Assembly: GCA_031269165.1 (NCBI GenBank)
Contig: JAISZQ010000292.1
Coordinates: 1-10,857 of the forward strand
Reading direction: 5' to 3'
Length of the DNA: 10,857 nt
Origin: Spirochaetaceae bacterium
GTDB lineage: Bacteria; Spirochaetota; Spirochaetia; Treponematales; Breznakiellaceae
The notes under the pieces were generated by a model. It was given only the letters and a program-made list of their open reading frames with translations. It searched no databases and was not told the DNA's origin. The position numbers and the translations under genes were made by a program. Below are positions 1 to 6,216 of this stretch, piece by piece. Position 1 is the stretch's first letter, and each line of letters begins with the position of its first letter.

Positions 1-30
1 AATCTTTTCAAAGCCTGTTAAAAAACCCAG

Positions 31-53
31 AAAAAGGGGGAAGTCTCCCCCTC
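31..53 (-). terminator. Rho-independent terminator hairpin, element copy 1
   Basis: Read on the minus strand, a 6-bp stem GGGGGA/TCCCCC with a 4-nt loop is followed at once by TTTTT. It lies about 130 bp past the stop of the ABC gene that ends at 185, so it can end that operon. The same 23 bases occur at 5058-5080, in front of the first gene of the operon. Confidence 0.65.
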
Positions 54-151
54 GCTCCGGCCCTGCGGTCCTCCGCTACCCCCTCTGCGGGGGTTCCACC
101 CCCGCAACGCCCCCGAATCACAGCGGAAGCTTACATCCTGCGGGGTTATTG

Positions 152-179
152 AACAGGCTCTTATGTTAGTGAGCCTGTT
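152..179 (-). repeat. Perfect 9-bp inverted repeat directly after the ABC stop codon
   Basis: aacaggctc (152-160) and gagcctgtt (171-179) form a perfect stem around a 10-nt loop. On the minus strand the hairpin starts 5 nt after the stop codon of the 185-1933 gene. No U-run follows, so it may protect the 3' end of the message rather than terminate. The left arm is part of the repeated 'ttgaacaggctctta' motif. Confidence 0.5.
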
Positions 180-184
180 TCCAA

Positions 185-1933
185 TTACCTGCTCACCCCC
201 CAGCCGAGGCTCTCCTGCTGAATGCGGTAGAGGCGGGCGAAGAGGCCGTTGCGCGCGAGGAGGGTTGCCCCTGAACCTTCTTCCACAAGGCGGCCTTTGT
301 CGAGGACGGCGATCTTGGCGGCGGTGAGGACGGTGCGGAGACGGTGGGCGATCACGATAACCGTGCGGTTTTTGACGAGGGCGGAGATGGCTCCTTGGAT
401 CTCGGTCTCGTTTTCCGGGTCGAGGCTGGCGGTCGCTTCGTCGAGCAACACGATGGGCGCGTCTTTGAGAAGGGCGCGGGCTATCGAGACGCGCTGGCGT
501 TCGCCGCCTGAGAGGGTGGAGCCGTTTTCGCCGATCACCGTGTTGTAGCCTTGGGGTAAGGCGCGGATGAAGCCGTCACAACGGGCCGCCCCCGCCGCCG
601 CGAACACGTCGCTGTCGGACGCGCCTTCTCTGCCGATGCGGATGTTGTTCATCACCGTGTCGTTGAACAGTACCACATCTTGAAACACAACGCTGATATG
701 CCGCAACAGGGTCTCCGGGTTTAAGTCCCGAATGTTCACGCCGCCCATGCGAATGGTTCCCTCACGCGGATCCCAGAAGCGGGCGATAAGGCGGGCCAGC
801 GTACTCTTGCCGCTCCCCGAAGGCCCGACAAACGCGGTAACGCTCCCCTGCGGAATGACAAGGCTCACGTCCTTGATTACGTCCTCGTCGTGATAGGCGA
901 AACTCACCCGCTCAAGCGTTATGTCGAAGGATGCGGGGCTAAACTCTTCCGCCCCGTCCATTACCGGTTCCCGGCGCAGGTCTTGCATCCGCTTGGTCGA
1001 GATGAGAAAGTAAAAGAATTCCGGCAACAGGGTGAGGATGATGATGATCGGGGAATAGATCTTCGCGCCGATGAGGATGAAAGTGAGGAACGTGATCACG
1101 TCGAGGCCGCCGCCGGTCAAGAGCAACGTCCCGGTCAGCACGATGAGCCCCAGTCCCACCTGCAAGACCATCGTGGCAAGCGCGATAAAAACCCCGGTGA
1201 GCCCTTCAAAACGCATCGCCTCGTTTTTCATCTTCCGCAACGCCCCTTCCAATGCGGCAGATTTTTCCCCGGCGAGCCCAAAGGCCTTTACCACCTTGAT
1301 CCCTTCGAGATACTCTTGCACTTGGTCGGCGACGGCGAGCTTGGCGTTGATGTGACGTTCCCCCAGCGTTGCCTGTACCTTCTTGCTTCCCAGCACGAGG
1401 GCAAACGCGACCGGGAGGGCCGCGAAGAGGGCCAGTGCCATGCGCCAGTCGTAGACCGCCAGCAGAGCGCAGACCAGTACGTCGGTGATGGTGTGTCCCG
1501 CGAGCCCCGGCGCGACATGGCTCATCACGTGTTCAATCGTCGTGCAGTCCGCCATGATGTTGGTCGTCAACTCGGTGAGGTCTTTCTTGTTGAAAAAGCT
1601 CAACGGGAGCTGCCGGATATGTTCCGCCACCTCAATGCGTATCTTCTCCGACTCGCTGTACGCCGTGGTGTACGTCTTGCGGTACTCGTGGCGGTAGACG
1701 AAAAAATAGAGCACCGCCGCGCCTCCCCCAACTCCCAGCAACAGCCAGAGCCTCCCCGTATCAAGCGCCGCCCCTCCCGTCATAAGCGGCTGGAGCAACG
1801 TCTTCACCGACTCGATAATCACGACAAACGGCAGGAACAGCGTGAGGTTCGAGGCCACGACCGCTGCCACCGCCTTCTTAAAATCCCTATACCCCTCCTC
1901 CGAGAGGCCAAGTAACTTCTTCATATTCAGCAT
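185..1933 (-). CDS. ABC exporter-fold half-transporter (fused TMD-NBD), second of a pair
   Basis: A 582-residue inner-membrane protein with an N-terminal six-helix membrane domain (about residues 20-315) fused to an ATPase domain (about 335-570). Walker A is GPSGSGKST (370-378), Q-loop Q418, signature LSGGE (474-478), Walker B D498 with catalytic E499, and switch H530; all are canonical. The start is the ATG at 1933, because AAGGAG lies 7 nt before it. An in-frame TTG at 1954 lies upstream of that ribosome site and is unlikely. It pairs in type with the half-transporter at 2783-4672 to make a two-subunit transporter. The substrate cannot be read from the sequence. Such pairs include drug and lipid exporters and the siderophore importers YbtPQ and IrtAB; the neighbouring DUF2325 gene makes the metal-related option worth testing. 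The gene is now cut off from its partner by vapBC on the opposite strand. Confidence 0.9.
   Translation of the reverse strand: MLNMKKLLGLSEEGYRDFKKAVAAVVASNLTLFLPFVVIIESVKTLLQPLMTGGAALDTGRLWLLLGVGGGAAVLYFFVYRHEYRKTYTTAYSESEKIRIEVAEHIRQLPLSFFNKKDLTELTTNIMADCTTIEHVMSHVAPGLAGHTITDVLVCALLAVYDWRMALALFAALPVAFALVLGSKKVQATLGERHINAKLAVADQVQEYLEGIKVVKAFGLAGEKSAALEGALRKMKNEAMRFEGLTGVFIALATMVLQVGLGLIVLTGTLLLTGGGLDVITFLTFILIGAKIYSPIIIILTLLPEFFYFLISTKRMQDLRREPVMDGAEEFSPASFDITLERVSFAYHDEDVIKDVSLVIPQGSVTAFVGPSGSGKSTLARLIARFWDPREGTIRMGGVNIRDLNPETLLRHISVVFQDVVLFNDTVMNNIRIGREGASDSDVFAAAGAARCDGFIRALPQGYNTVIGENGSTLSGGERQRVSIARALLKDAPIVLLDEATASLDPENETEIQGAISALVKNRTVIVIAHRLRTVLTAAKIAVLDKGRLVEEGSGATLLARNGLFARLYRIQQESLGWGVSR
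1899..1928. repeat. Direct repeat copy A, flanking vapBC (inside the ABC gene 5' end)
   Basis: This 30-bp stretch encodes the first residues of the second ABC gene and matches 2734-2763 at 27 of 30 positions in the same orientation. The two copies enclose the vapBC pair. Confidence 0.75.
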
Positions 1934-1986
1934 AGTGTTCTCCTTAATTATCAAATTCTACCTTTTATCTTTTTACCGCTTCCCTC

Positions 1987-2015
1987 TTTACTTCCGCATC
2001 TTTTTATGGTATAGT
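1987..2015 (+). promoter_or_regulatory. Probable vapBC promoter
   Basis: TTTACT (1987-1992) and TATAGT (2010-2015) are separated by exactly 17 bp, a fair sigma70-type match. GAGGTG (2025-2030) lies a few bases before the vapB ATG at 2036. The -10 region sits in the palindrome-like string tatggtatagta. VapBC complexes usually repress their own promoter, so an operator may overlap here. Confidence 0.5.
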
Positions 2016-2035
2016 AAAAGGCATGAGGTGTTGCT

Positions 2036-2293
2036 ATGACCATTGAACAAACAATAGGATTATCGACGAAGCGCCGTAATTTCCTTGACCTGCCGCAGGA
2101 TTCGGCTTCCGGCAAGGCGAGGGTCGAAGTCCGCGTTATCCATGCTACGGATGCCCCCTCGCTTTCCCTGATGGATTTGTACGGTTCCTGCGAAGGCGAA
2201 GACACGCTGGATGCGTATTTTGAACGCAAACGGGCAGACAAAGCGCTTGAGGATAACCGTTTCTCGCCGCGCTTAACGAAAATGGGCGCATAA
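2036..2293 (+). CDS. VapB-like antitoxin
   Basis: An 85-residue protein directly upstream of a PIN-domain toxin, overlapping it by one base (TAATG), the usual antitoxin-toxin order. The N-terminal part (about residues 1-38) alternates hydrophobic and polar residues and could form a small beta-rich DNA-binding fold. The acidic and basic C-terminal part (GSCEGEDTLDAYFERKRADK, about 50-70) looks helical and is likely the toxin-binding region. The expected role is to neutralise the toxin and, with it, repress the promoter at 1987-2015. The assignment rests mainly on gene order and size plus resemblance to antitoxins I associate with treponemes; no DNA-binding family is certain. It runs opposite to the ABC operon on both sides. 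Confidence 0.75.
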   Translation: MTIEQTIGLSTKRRNFLDLPQDSASGKARVEVRVIHATDAPSLSLMDLYGSCEGEDTLDAYFERKRADKALEDNRFSPRLTKMGA

Positions 2294-2715
2294 TGCCTGT
2301 TAACGACCGTTATGTCCTTGATGCCTGTGCCGTGATCGCGTTTCTCAACAAGGAGCCCGGAGCAGAAACCATCGTCGACCTTATACAAAGGGCGGAATAC
2401 AAGGAAATTGCTCTTTACATGACCAGTATTCAGGCTCTTGAGGTTTATTACGACAGAATCCGTATCAAGGGCAGAGACTACGCCGACACCTTTTTGCACG
2501 CTCTTTATACCTCTTCCATAAAGATACTCGACCATGTTTCCCGCGCCAATATTCGCATTGCCGGTCATCTCAAAACACGCTACAGCCTCTCTCTTGCGGA
2601 TGCTGTTGCCTGTGCTGCCGCTTATTCCCTGTCCGCCTTTTTGGTTACAGCCGACCATCACGAACTTACCCCCGTTGAAAAGGGTGAGAATATCCCCTTT
2701 TTTTGGTTTCGCTAA
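2293..2715 (+). CDS. vapC: VapC-like PIN-domain ribonuclease toxin
   Basis: A 140-residue single PIN domain, the usual VapC length. Four acidic residues expected at the Mg-binding site are present: D10 (VLDACAVIAFL), E50 (SIQALEVYY), D103 (SLADAVACA) and D121 (VTADHHEL). The EPGAE motif after the first strand and the FFWFR C-terminus are also typical. VapC toxins cut tRNA or rRNA and stop translation until bound by VapB. The start ATG shares its first base with the vapB stop, so translation is probably coupled; no strong ribosome site of its own is seen. The last codons overlap a terminator-like hairpin (2678-2704). The gene looks intact. Confidence 0.9.
   Translation: MPVNDRYVLDACAVIAFLNKEPGAETIVDLIQRAEYKEIALYMTSIQALEVYYDRIRIKGRDYADTFLHALYTSSIKILDHVSRANIRIAGHLKTRYSLSLADAVACAAAYSLSAFLVTADHHELTPVEKGENIPFFWFR
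2678..2704 (+). terminator. Terminator-like hairpin inside the vapC 3' end
   Basis: AAAAGGG (2678-2684) can pair with CCCTTTT (2695-2701) and a run of seven T follows the C tract, ending 9 nt before the vapC stop codon at 2713-2715. The stem has only three G-C pairs, so its strength is doubtful. Confidence 0.35.
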
Positions 2716-2733
2716 CTCTTTCATATTCTCCCC

Positions 2734-2763
2734 TCCGAGAGGCCGAGTAACTTCTTTGTATTC
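2734..2763. repeat. Direct repeat copy B, flanking vapBC
   Basis: A non-coding copy of the start of the second ABC gene (27/30 identity to 1899-1928), lying between the vapC stop and the stop of the first ABC gene. A shorter look-alike of the same gene start (taact..ttcatattc, 2713-2728, 14/16 match to 1913-1928) overlaps the vapC stop. These look like scars of the event that placed vapBC here. Confidence 0.7.
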
Positions 2764-2782
2764 CAAACTTACCATTACCAAA

Positions 2783-4672
2783 TTAAACAAGCCGCCACTC
2801 CAACGCCCCGCTATACTGTCCCCACATACGGCTATAACGCCCGCCCGCCTTTACCAGGTCGTCGTGGCGGCCTTCTTCGATAGAGCGGCCCTGGTCGATG
2901 ACCACGATCTTGTCCGCGCCGCGCACAGTGGAGAGGCGGTGGGCGATGATGATCACTGTCTTGTCCTTCATCAGTTGTTCAAACGCCTTCTGAATCTCCC
3001 GCTCGTTTTCCGGGTCGGCAAAGGCGGTTGCCTCGTCCAGCACGATGATGGGCGCGTTTTTGAGGATGGCGCGGGCGATGACGAGCCGCTGGCGTTCCCC
3101 GCCCGACAGATGGATGTTCTTCGTGCCGATCACCGTGTCGTACCCGTTGGGCAGGGCCTCGATAAACTCGTGGCACTGGGCGGCTTTCGCGGCGGCGACC
3201 GCCTCCTCGCGGGTGGCGTTCTTGTTGCCGATGCGGATGTTGTCGAGGACGCTCTGTTTGAACAAAAACACGTCCTGAAACACGAAACTCACGATGGAGA
3301 GAAGGTACTCTTGGGCCATATCCCGAATATCGACGCCGCCAATCCGTATCGCGCCGCCCGAAACCTCGTAGAAACGCGGAATGAGATGGGCCAGCGTAGA
3401 CTTCCCGCCTCCCGAAGGCCCGACCAGCGCCGTTATCTCGCCCTGTTTCGCGGTAAAAGCCACGTCCTTTATCGCCGCCGCGCTTTCTCCTCGGTCGGGT
3501 CCAAGGGAAGCCCCTGCGGGGCCGGAAGGGGATGCCATCGCGCTTTCTTGTTGCGCCATGTCAACGGGAAGCCCCTGCGGGGCATAGGTAAACCGCGCGT
3601 GGTCAAACGACAGCGAGTACTCACCCGCCGTCTTGGGCGAAGCGGTCTCCGGGAGAGGCGGTGTGTCCAGCACCGCGTCCATGCGCTCGATGTTGTTCAC
3701 GATCATGCGGCCGTTTTGCGAGACATACATCAGCTTGACAAACGAAGTCGGTAGCGAGACCGAAAAGATGAGGTAGAACACAGCGACAAAAGCGAACGAC
3801 CCATAGTCCGTCACGCCGCCCGACAGCAGAATGATCACCGGCAGCAGAAAGAGATAAGCCTGGTTCATGATGAGGAGAAAGAGCGAGAAATGGACCTCGA
3901 ACGACTTCGTATAGTCGAGGCAGTACGTGCCGTAGTCCTTGATCGTCTGGTAGAACCGGCGGAACCCGTAGATCGTCTGGTTAAACGCCTTCACCACCGC
4001 AATGCCGCGCACATACTCCACCGCCGCGTTGTTCATGTCCTCAAGCGAATCCTGATACTTGTCCATGAACACCCGCGCCGCCTGCCCACTATACGCGATC
4101 ACCTGGATAAGGTAACTGAGCACGACCGGCACGAGGCTCGCCAGCCCCAGCCGCCAGTCAAAGACCGCGAGGATCACGAGCGTAATCACCGGCATCGCAA
4201 AAGACCCGGCCAAGTCGGGCAACTGGTGCGCGATAAACCCCTCCAGCTTCTCGATATTCTCGTCCATCACCTTGCGGAGCTTGCCCGTGGAGTTCTCCGT
4301 ATGAAACCCCAGCGGCAACGCGGCAAGATGGCGGGCAAACTCCACCTTGAGATCGTAGAGCGTCCCAAACGCCGCCATATGCGAACACATCAGCGCGGCA
4401 AAGTTCAAGAAGATGGCAGCCGCCGCCCCACCGCACGCCGTCCACCCAAGCCGCGCCATATACGCCCCATTGATCTCGCCCGCCCCGGCAACGAATGCCA
4501 CCAACTCACGGATAATGGAGGACACCACGACAAACGGCACAAACGACGCCGCCACGCTCACCACCGAGAGCACACAGGCCGCGCATACCAGTGCCCTCTT
4601 CCGCAACGCCAGTTCCCAGAGCCGCGCCATCCCCTTCTTGCGCCCCGCCTGAGGCTTCGCTTGTTTACGCAC
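2783..4672 (-). CDS. ABC exporter-fold half-transporter (fused TMD-NBD), first of a pair, with an in-frame insert
   Basis: A 629-residue membrane protein. The membrane domain spans about residues 25-325 and the ATPase domain follows: Walker A GPSGGGKST (418-426), Q-loop Q466, LSGGE (522-526), Walker B D546 with catalytic E547, and H578. Both this protein and its partner keep complete ATPase motifs, unlike many heterodimeric exporters in which one site is degenerate. The start is GTG at 4672, supported by AAGGAG 7 nt upstream; it overlaps the end of the DUF2325 gene by 8 bases, so the two are translationally coupled. Residues about 365-399 form an extra Pro/Gly/Ala/Ser-rich stretch between the first strand of the ATPase (FTYA) and the next (IKDVAF). 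It is encoded by repeated DNA and absent from its partner. This explains most of the extra length over the usual 580-600. Substrate unknown; a siderophore or drug is possible. Confidence 0.9.
   Translation of the reverse strand: MRKQAKPQAGRKKGMARLWELALRKRALVCAACVLSVVSVAASFVPFVVVSSIIRELVAFVAGAGEINGAYMARLGWTACGGAAAAIFLNFAALMCSHMAAFGTLYDLKVEFARHLAALPLGFHTENSTGKLRKVMDENIEKLEGFIAHQLPDLAGSFAMPVITLVILAVFDWRLGLASLVPVVLSYLIQVIAYSGQAARVFMDKYQDSLEDMNNAAVEYVRGIAVVKAFNQTIYGFRRFYQTIKDYGTYCLDYTKSFEVHFSLFLLIMNQAYLFLLPVIILLSGGVTDYGSFAFVAVFYLIFSVSLPTSFVKLMYVSQNGRMIVNNIERMDAVLDTPPLPETASPKTAGEYSLSFDHARFTYAPQGLPVDMAQQESAMASPSGPAGASLGPDRGESAAAIKDVAFTAKQGEITALVGPSGGGKSTLAHLIPRFYEVSGGAIRIGGVDIRDMAQEYLLSIVSFVFQDVFLFKQSVLDNIRIGNKNATREEAVAAAKAAQCHEFIEALPNGYDTVIGTKNIHLSGGERQRLVIARAILKNAPIIVLDEATAFADPENEREIQKAFEQLMKDKTVIIIAHRLSTVRGADKIVVIDQGRSIEEGRHDDLVKAGGRYSRMWGQYSGALEWRLV
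3476..3598. repeat. Two imperfect 60-bp tandem units inserted in the ABC gene
   Basis: cgcgctttct recurs at 3479 and 3539, and the 18-mer gggaagcccctgcggggc recurs at 3505-3522 and 3566-3583. Each 18-mer holds the hairpin GCCCC-TGC-GGGGC. The period is 60-61 bp, so the reading frame is kept or nearly so, and the protein shows two related segments (PQGLPVDMAQQESAMA and PAGASLGPDRGESAAA). This resembles palindromic elements that insert in frame into genes, as known for Rickettsia, though I cannot show relatedness. Confidence 0.7.
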
Positions 4673-5036
4673 GCCTTTTCTCCTTGGACATTTTGGTCGT
4701 CTTGGACATCTCGGTCGCCTTCAACGATTTGAGACTCTTGCCCATATTCACGCCGTTCTTTTTCGCCGCCTCAAGCACATTCCGCAACGAACTGCAACTC
4801 GCGCAATGCGACTGCACGAGCGGAATCGCCCCCGCCTGGGCCTTCTTCTTCGCAATCTTGATCATCTCGTGCGACACCGGATTCGTGAACAGCACAATCA
4901 GATCCGGGTTCCCCATCAGACACTCAAGATTCCCCTTTGGCTGCGTGTAAATCTTCGCCTCACACCCGTGCTCCCGGCAAATGTCCCGATACCGGCACAC
5001 CATCCGATCATTCCCGCCAACAATAACCACACTCAT
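4665..5036 (-). CDS. DUF2325 family protein
   Basis: A 123-residue cytoplasmic protein. The N-terminus MSVVIVGGND and the pattern H77-C78-x2-C81-S-S-L-R (SHCASCSSLR) match the DUF2325 family, whose biochemical role is not established. The conserved Cys pair could bind a metal or form a disulfide. After about residue 95 there is a Lys-rich, low-complexity tail (NMGKSLKSLK, then MSK repeats) outside the core. The ribosome site AGGAG lies 5 nt before the ATG at 5036. It is the first gene of the operon and its last codons overlap the start of the first ABC gene by 8 bases. A terminator-like hairpin (5058-5080) stands just before it, so attenuation of the whole operon is possible. Confidence 0.8.
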   Translation of the reverse strand: MSVVIVGGNDRMVCRYRDICREHGCEAKIYTQPKGNLECLMGNPDLIVLFTNPVSHEMIKIAKKKAQAGAIPLVQSHCASCSSLRNVLEAAKKNGVNMGKSLKSLKATEMSKTTKMSKEKRRA

Positions 5037-5057
5037 ACATACTCCTTTCCTTAATGT

Positions 5058-5080
5058 AAAAAGGGGGAAGTCTCCCCCTC
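5058..5080 (-). terminator. Terminator/attenuator-type hairpin in front of the DUF2325-ABC operon, element copy 2
   Basis: The minus strand reads a 6-bp stem GGGGGA/TCCCCC, 4-nt loop, then TTTTT, identical over 23 bases to 31-53. Only about 20 nt lie between it and the ATG at 5036, including the ribosome site. Just upstream on that strand is an inverted repeat ccgcact (5090-5096)/agtgcgg (5114-5120). It either stops read-through from the repeat region or acts as a leader attenuator. No convincing promoter is visible between it and the gene. Confidence 0.55.
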
Positions 5081-5214
5081 CGCTCCAGACCGCACTCCGG
5101 TCGGCCCCCTTTCAGTGCGGCCCCGCCTCCCTCCGCCACCTGCCGTGGAGGCCCTTGGGCGCATCGCACCACGAACGCTCCCCGGCCCCCCTTCGGGGGG
5201 AGAGGGCCTCTCGT

Positions 5215-5349
5215 CTAGATTGCTTCGCCGCTTCGCGTCTCGCAATGACAACACCCGCCACGTCATCGTGGGCAAGCCCATCGTCATTGCGAGCAAACCA
5301 CGTCATTGCAAGCGCACCGCGTCATTGCGAGCGAAGCGCGGCAATCCAG
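5215..5349. repeat. REP/MITE-like palindromic element, group 1
   Basis: A left half with ctagattgcttcg ... ctcgcaatgac (5215-5249) faces a right half at 5282-5349. In the right half the terminal string cgtcattgc occurs three times 19 bases apart (5282, 5301, 5320) before ...gaagcgcggcaatccag. The triple start suggests stepwise truncation or nested insertion. Confidence 0.7.
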
Positions 5350-5365
5350 GGAGCACACCCCCCGT

Positions 5366-5538
5366 CTAGATTGCTTCGTCATCGGCGAATGCCGCCTCCT
5401 CGCAATGACGATGTTACTGCCATTGCGGGCAAGCCCCCTCGTCATTGCGAGCGAAGCGAAGCAATCCAGTGCAAGGGCCTTCCCCTCTGGATCACTTCAC
5501 CGCTAACGGCAACCATGTTGCCGCCGCCTCGCAATGAC
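5366..5538. repeat. REP/MITE-like palindromic elements, group 2
   Basis: Three half elements: 5366-5410 (ctagattgcttcg...cgcaatgacg, inner hairpin CGGC-gaat-GCCG), 5440-5469 (cgtcattgcgagcgaagcga...gcaatccag), and 5487-5538 (ctggatcactt...cgcaatgac, inner hairpin CGGCAAC-cat-GTTGCCG). Ends are conserved while the inner hairpin differs. Confidence 0.7.
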
Positions 5539-5569
5539 AACACCCGCCGCATCATTGCGATTGGCACCC

Positions 5570-5684
5570 AAGCCTGGAACCCATCGGTTCCTCGGCGAGG
5601 AACCTATCCGTCCCTAAGCCTGGGAGGTATGCCTCCCTAAGCCTGGGAGGTGTACCTCCCTAAGCCTGGGAGGCATCGGTACCA
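5570..5684. repeat. 23-bp-period hairpin array, block 1 (5 units)
   Basis: Units begin at 5570, 5593, 5616, 5639 and 5662, each exactly 23 bp: a 6-nt spacer (aagcct, once cggcga), a 6-nt arm, a 4-nt loop, a 6-nt arm and one base. Arms are GGAACC/GGTTCC in the first unit and GGGAGG/CCTCCC in units 3 and 4, all perfectly paired; units 2 and 5 are imperfect hybrids. The array runs straight into a palindromic element at 5699. Confidence 0.85.
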
Positions 5685-5698
5685 AAGCGAGGCGGCCT

Positions 5699-5798
5699 CG
5701 TCATTGCGAGGAGGCGGCAACATCGTTGCCGTCAGCGACGAAGCAATCTAGACGGGAAAGGCCCGCAACTGGATTGCTTCGCTACGCTCGCAATGACG
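5699..5798. repeat. Complete REP/MITE-like palindromic element, about 100 bp
   Basis: The right half cgtcattgcgaggaggcgg...gcaatctag (5699-5751) and left half ctggattgcttcgctacgctcgcaatgacg in shortened form (5769-5798) are inverted copies around a 17-bp centre, so the unit has inverted ends. The right half carries the hairpin CGGCAAC-atc-GTTGCCG. Elements with these ends occur in the intergenic regions of several bacterial groups. Confidence 0.75.
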
Positions 5799-5976
5799 GG
5801 GAGGCATCGCTCCCGAAGGCTGTTATGCATCGATAACTAAGCCTGTTATCGATGCATAGCCAAGCCTGTTATGCGTCCATAACCAAGCCTGTTATGCGTC
5901 CATAACTAAGCCTGTTATGCATCCATAACTAAGCCTGTTATCGATACATAACTAAGCCTGTTATGTATCGATAACT
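5793..5976. repeat. 23-bp-period hairpin array, block 2 (8 units)
   Basis: Units begin at 5793, 5816, 5839, 5862, 5885, 5908, 5931 and 5954 with a strict 23-bp period. The first uses the end of the palindromic element (atgacg) as its spacer and has GGGAG/CTCCC arms; the other seven have aagcct (aaggct once) and arms of the GTTATG/CATAAC family. Loops are mostly catc, cgtc or tatc. Two neighbouring pairs (units at 5816/5839 and 5931/5954) have centres that are close to reverse complements of each other. Confidence 0.85.
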
Positions 5977-5977
5977 A

Positions 5978-6184
5978 GGCGGGGCGGTCCCGTCATTGCG
6001 AGGAGCGAAGCGACGAAGCAATCCAGACGGAAAAGGCCCTTCACTGGATTGCCGCGCCCGCTCTAATGAGCGGCTCGCTCGCAATGACGGTGCGCGAGGG
6101 GCGTGCTCCCCCAGAATGGGGGCCGATGCCCGTTCCCCCACGATGCGCCCAAGGGCCTCCACGGCAGGTGGCGCTCGCAATGAC
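5978..6184. repeat. 207-bp direct repeat, copy 1
   Basis: Contains a palindromic element pair (5991-6026 and 6044-6089, inner hairpin CCGCTC-taat-GAGCGG) and the shared 33-mer (6141-6173). It matches 6217-6424 with only three substitutions and one G inserted in copy 2, so the duplication is recent. Confidence 0.9.
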
Positions 6185-6192
6185 ACCAGCTC

Positions 6193-6215
6193 AAGCGGAG
6201 AACCCGTCGGTACCT
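6193..6215. repeat. Isolated 23-bp hairpin unit
   Basis: Spacer aagcgg, arms agaacc/ggtacc (imperfect), loop cgtc. It keeps the 6+6+4+6+1 layout of the arrays and joins copy 1 to copy 2 of the 207-bp repeat. Confidence 0.6.
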
Positions 6216-6216
6216 C

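Larger units (their letters stand above)
1..184. other. Intergenic repeat segment downstream of the second ABC gene
   Basis: No gene is visible here. The segment holds a terminator-type hairpin (31-53), GC-rich palindromic sequence (for example ccccc/ggggg arms around 82-106), a repeat ending in 'ttgaacaggctctta' that recurs near 6498-6514, and a perfect 9-bp inverted repeat (152-179) just after the ABC stop codon. It looks like a patchwork of the same intergenic repeats that fill 5040-6650. Confidence 0.6.

Noticed and set aside
890..1915. 341-codon plus-strand ORF
   Set aside because: Antisense shadow of the ABC gene at 185-1933, with His/Arg/Gln-rich composition typical of antisense reading in GC-rich genes.
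1951..2790. 279-codon minus-strand ORF across vapBC
   Set aside because: It is antisense to vapB and vapC, whose PIN motifs and one-base overlap are convincing; its translation has no recognisable domain.
2534..3754. 406-codon plus-strand ORF
   Set aside because: Shadow of vapC in another frame and antisense to the first ABC gene; no domain.
3890..4732. 280-codon plus-strand ORF
   Set aside because: Antisense to the membrane domain of the first ABC gene; Arg/His-rich nonsense composition.
5570..5976. CRISPR array
   Set aside because: The period is 23 bp with only 6 constant bases, there are no unique spacers of 30 or more bases, and no cas gene is present.
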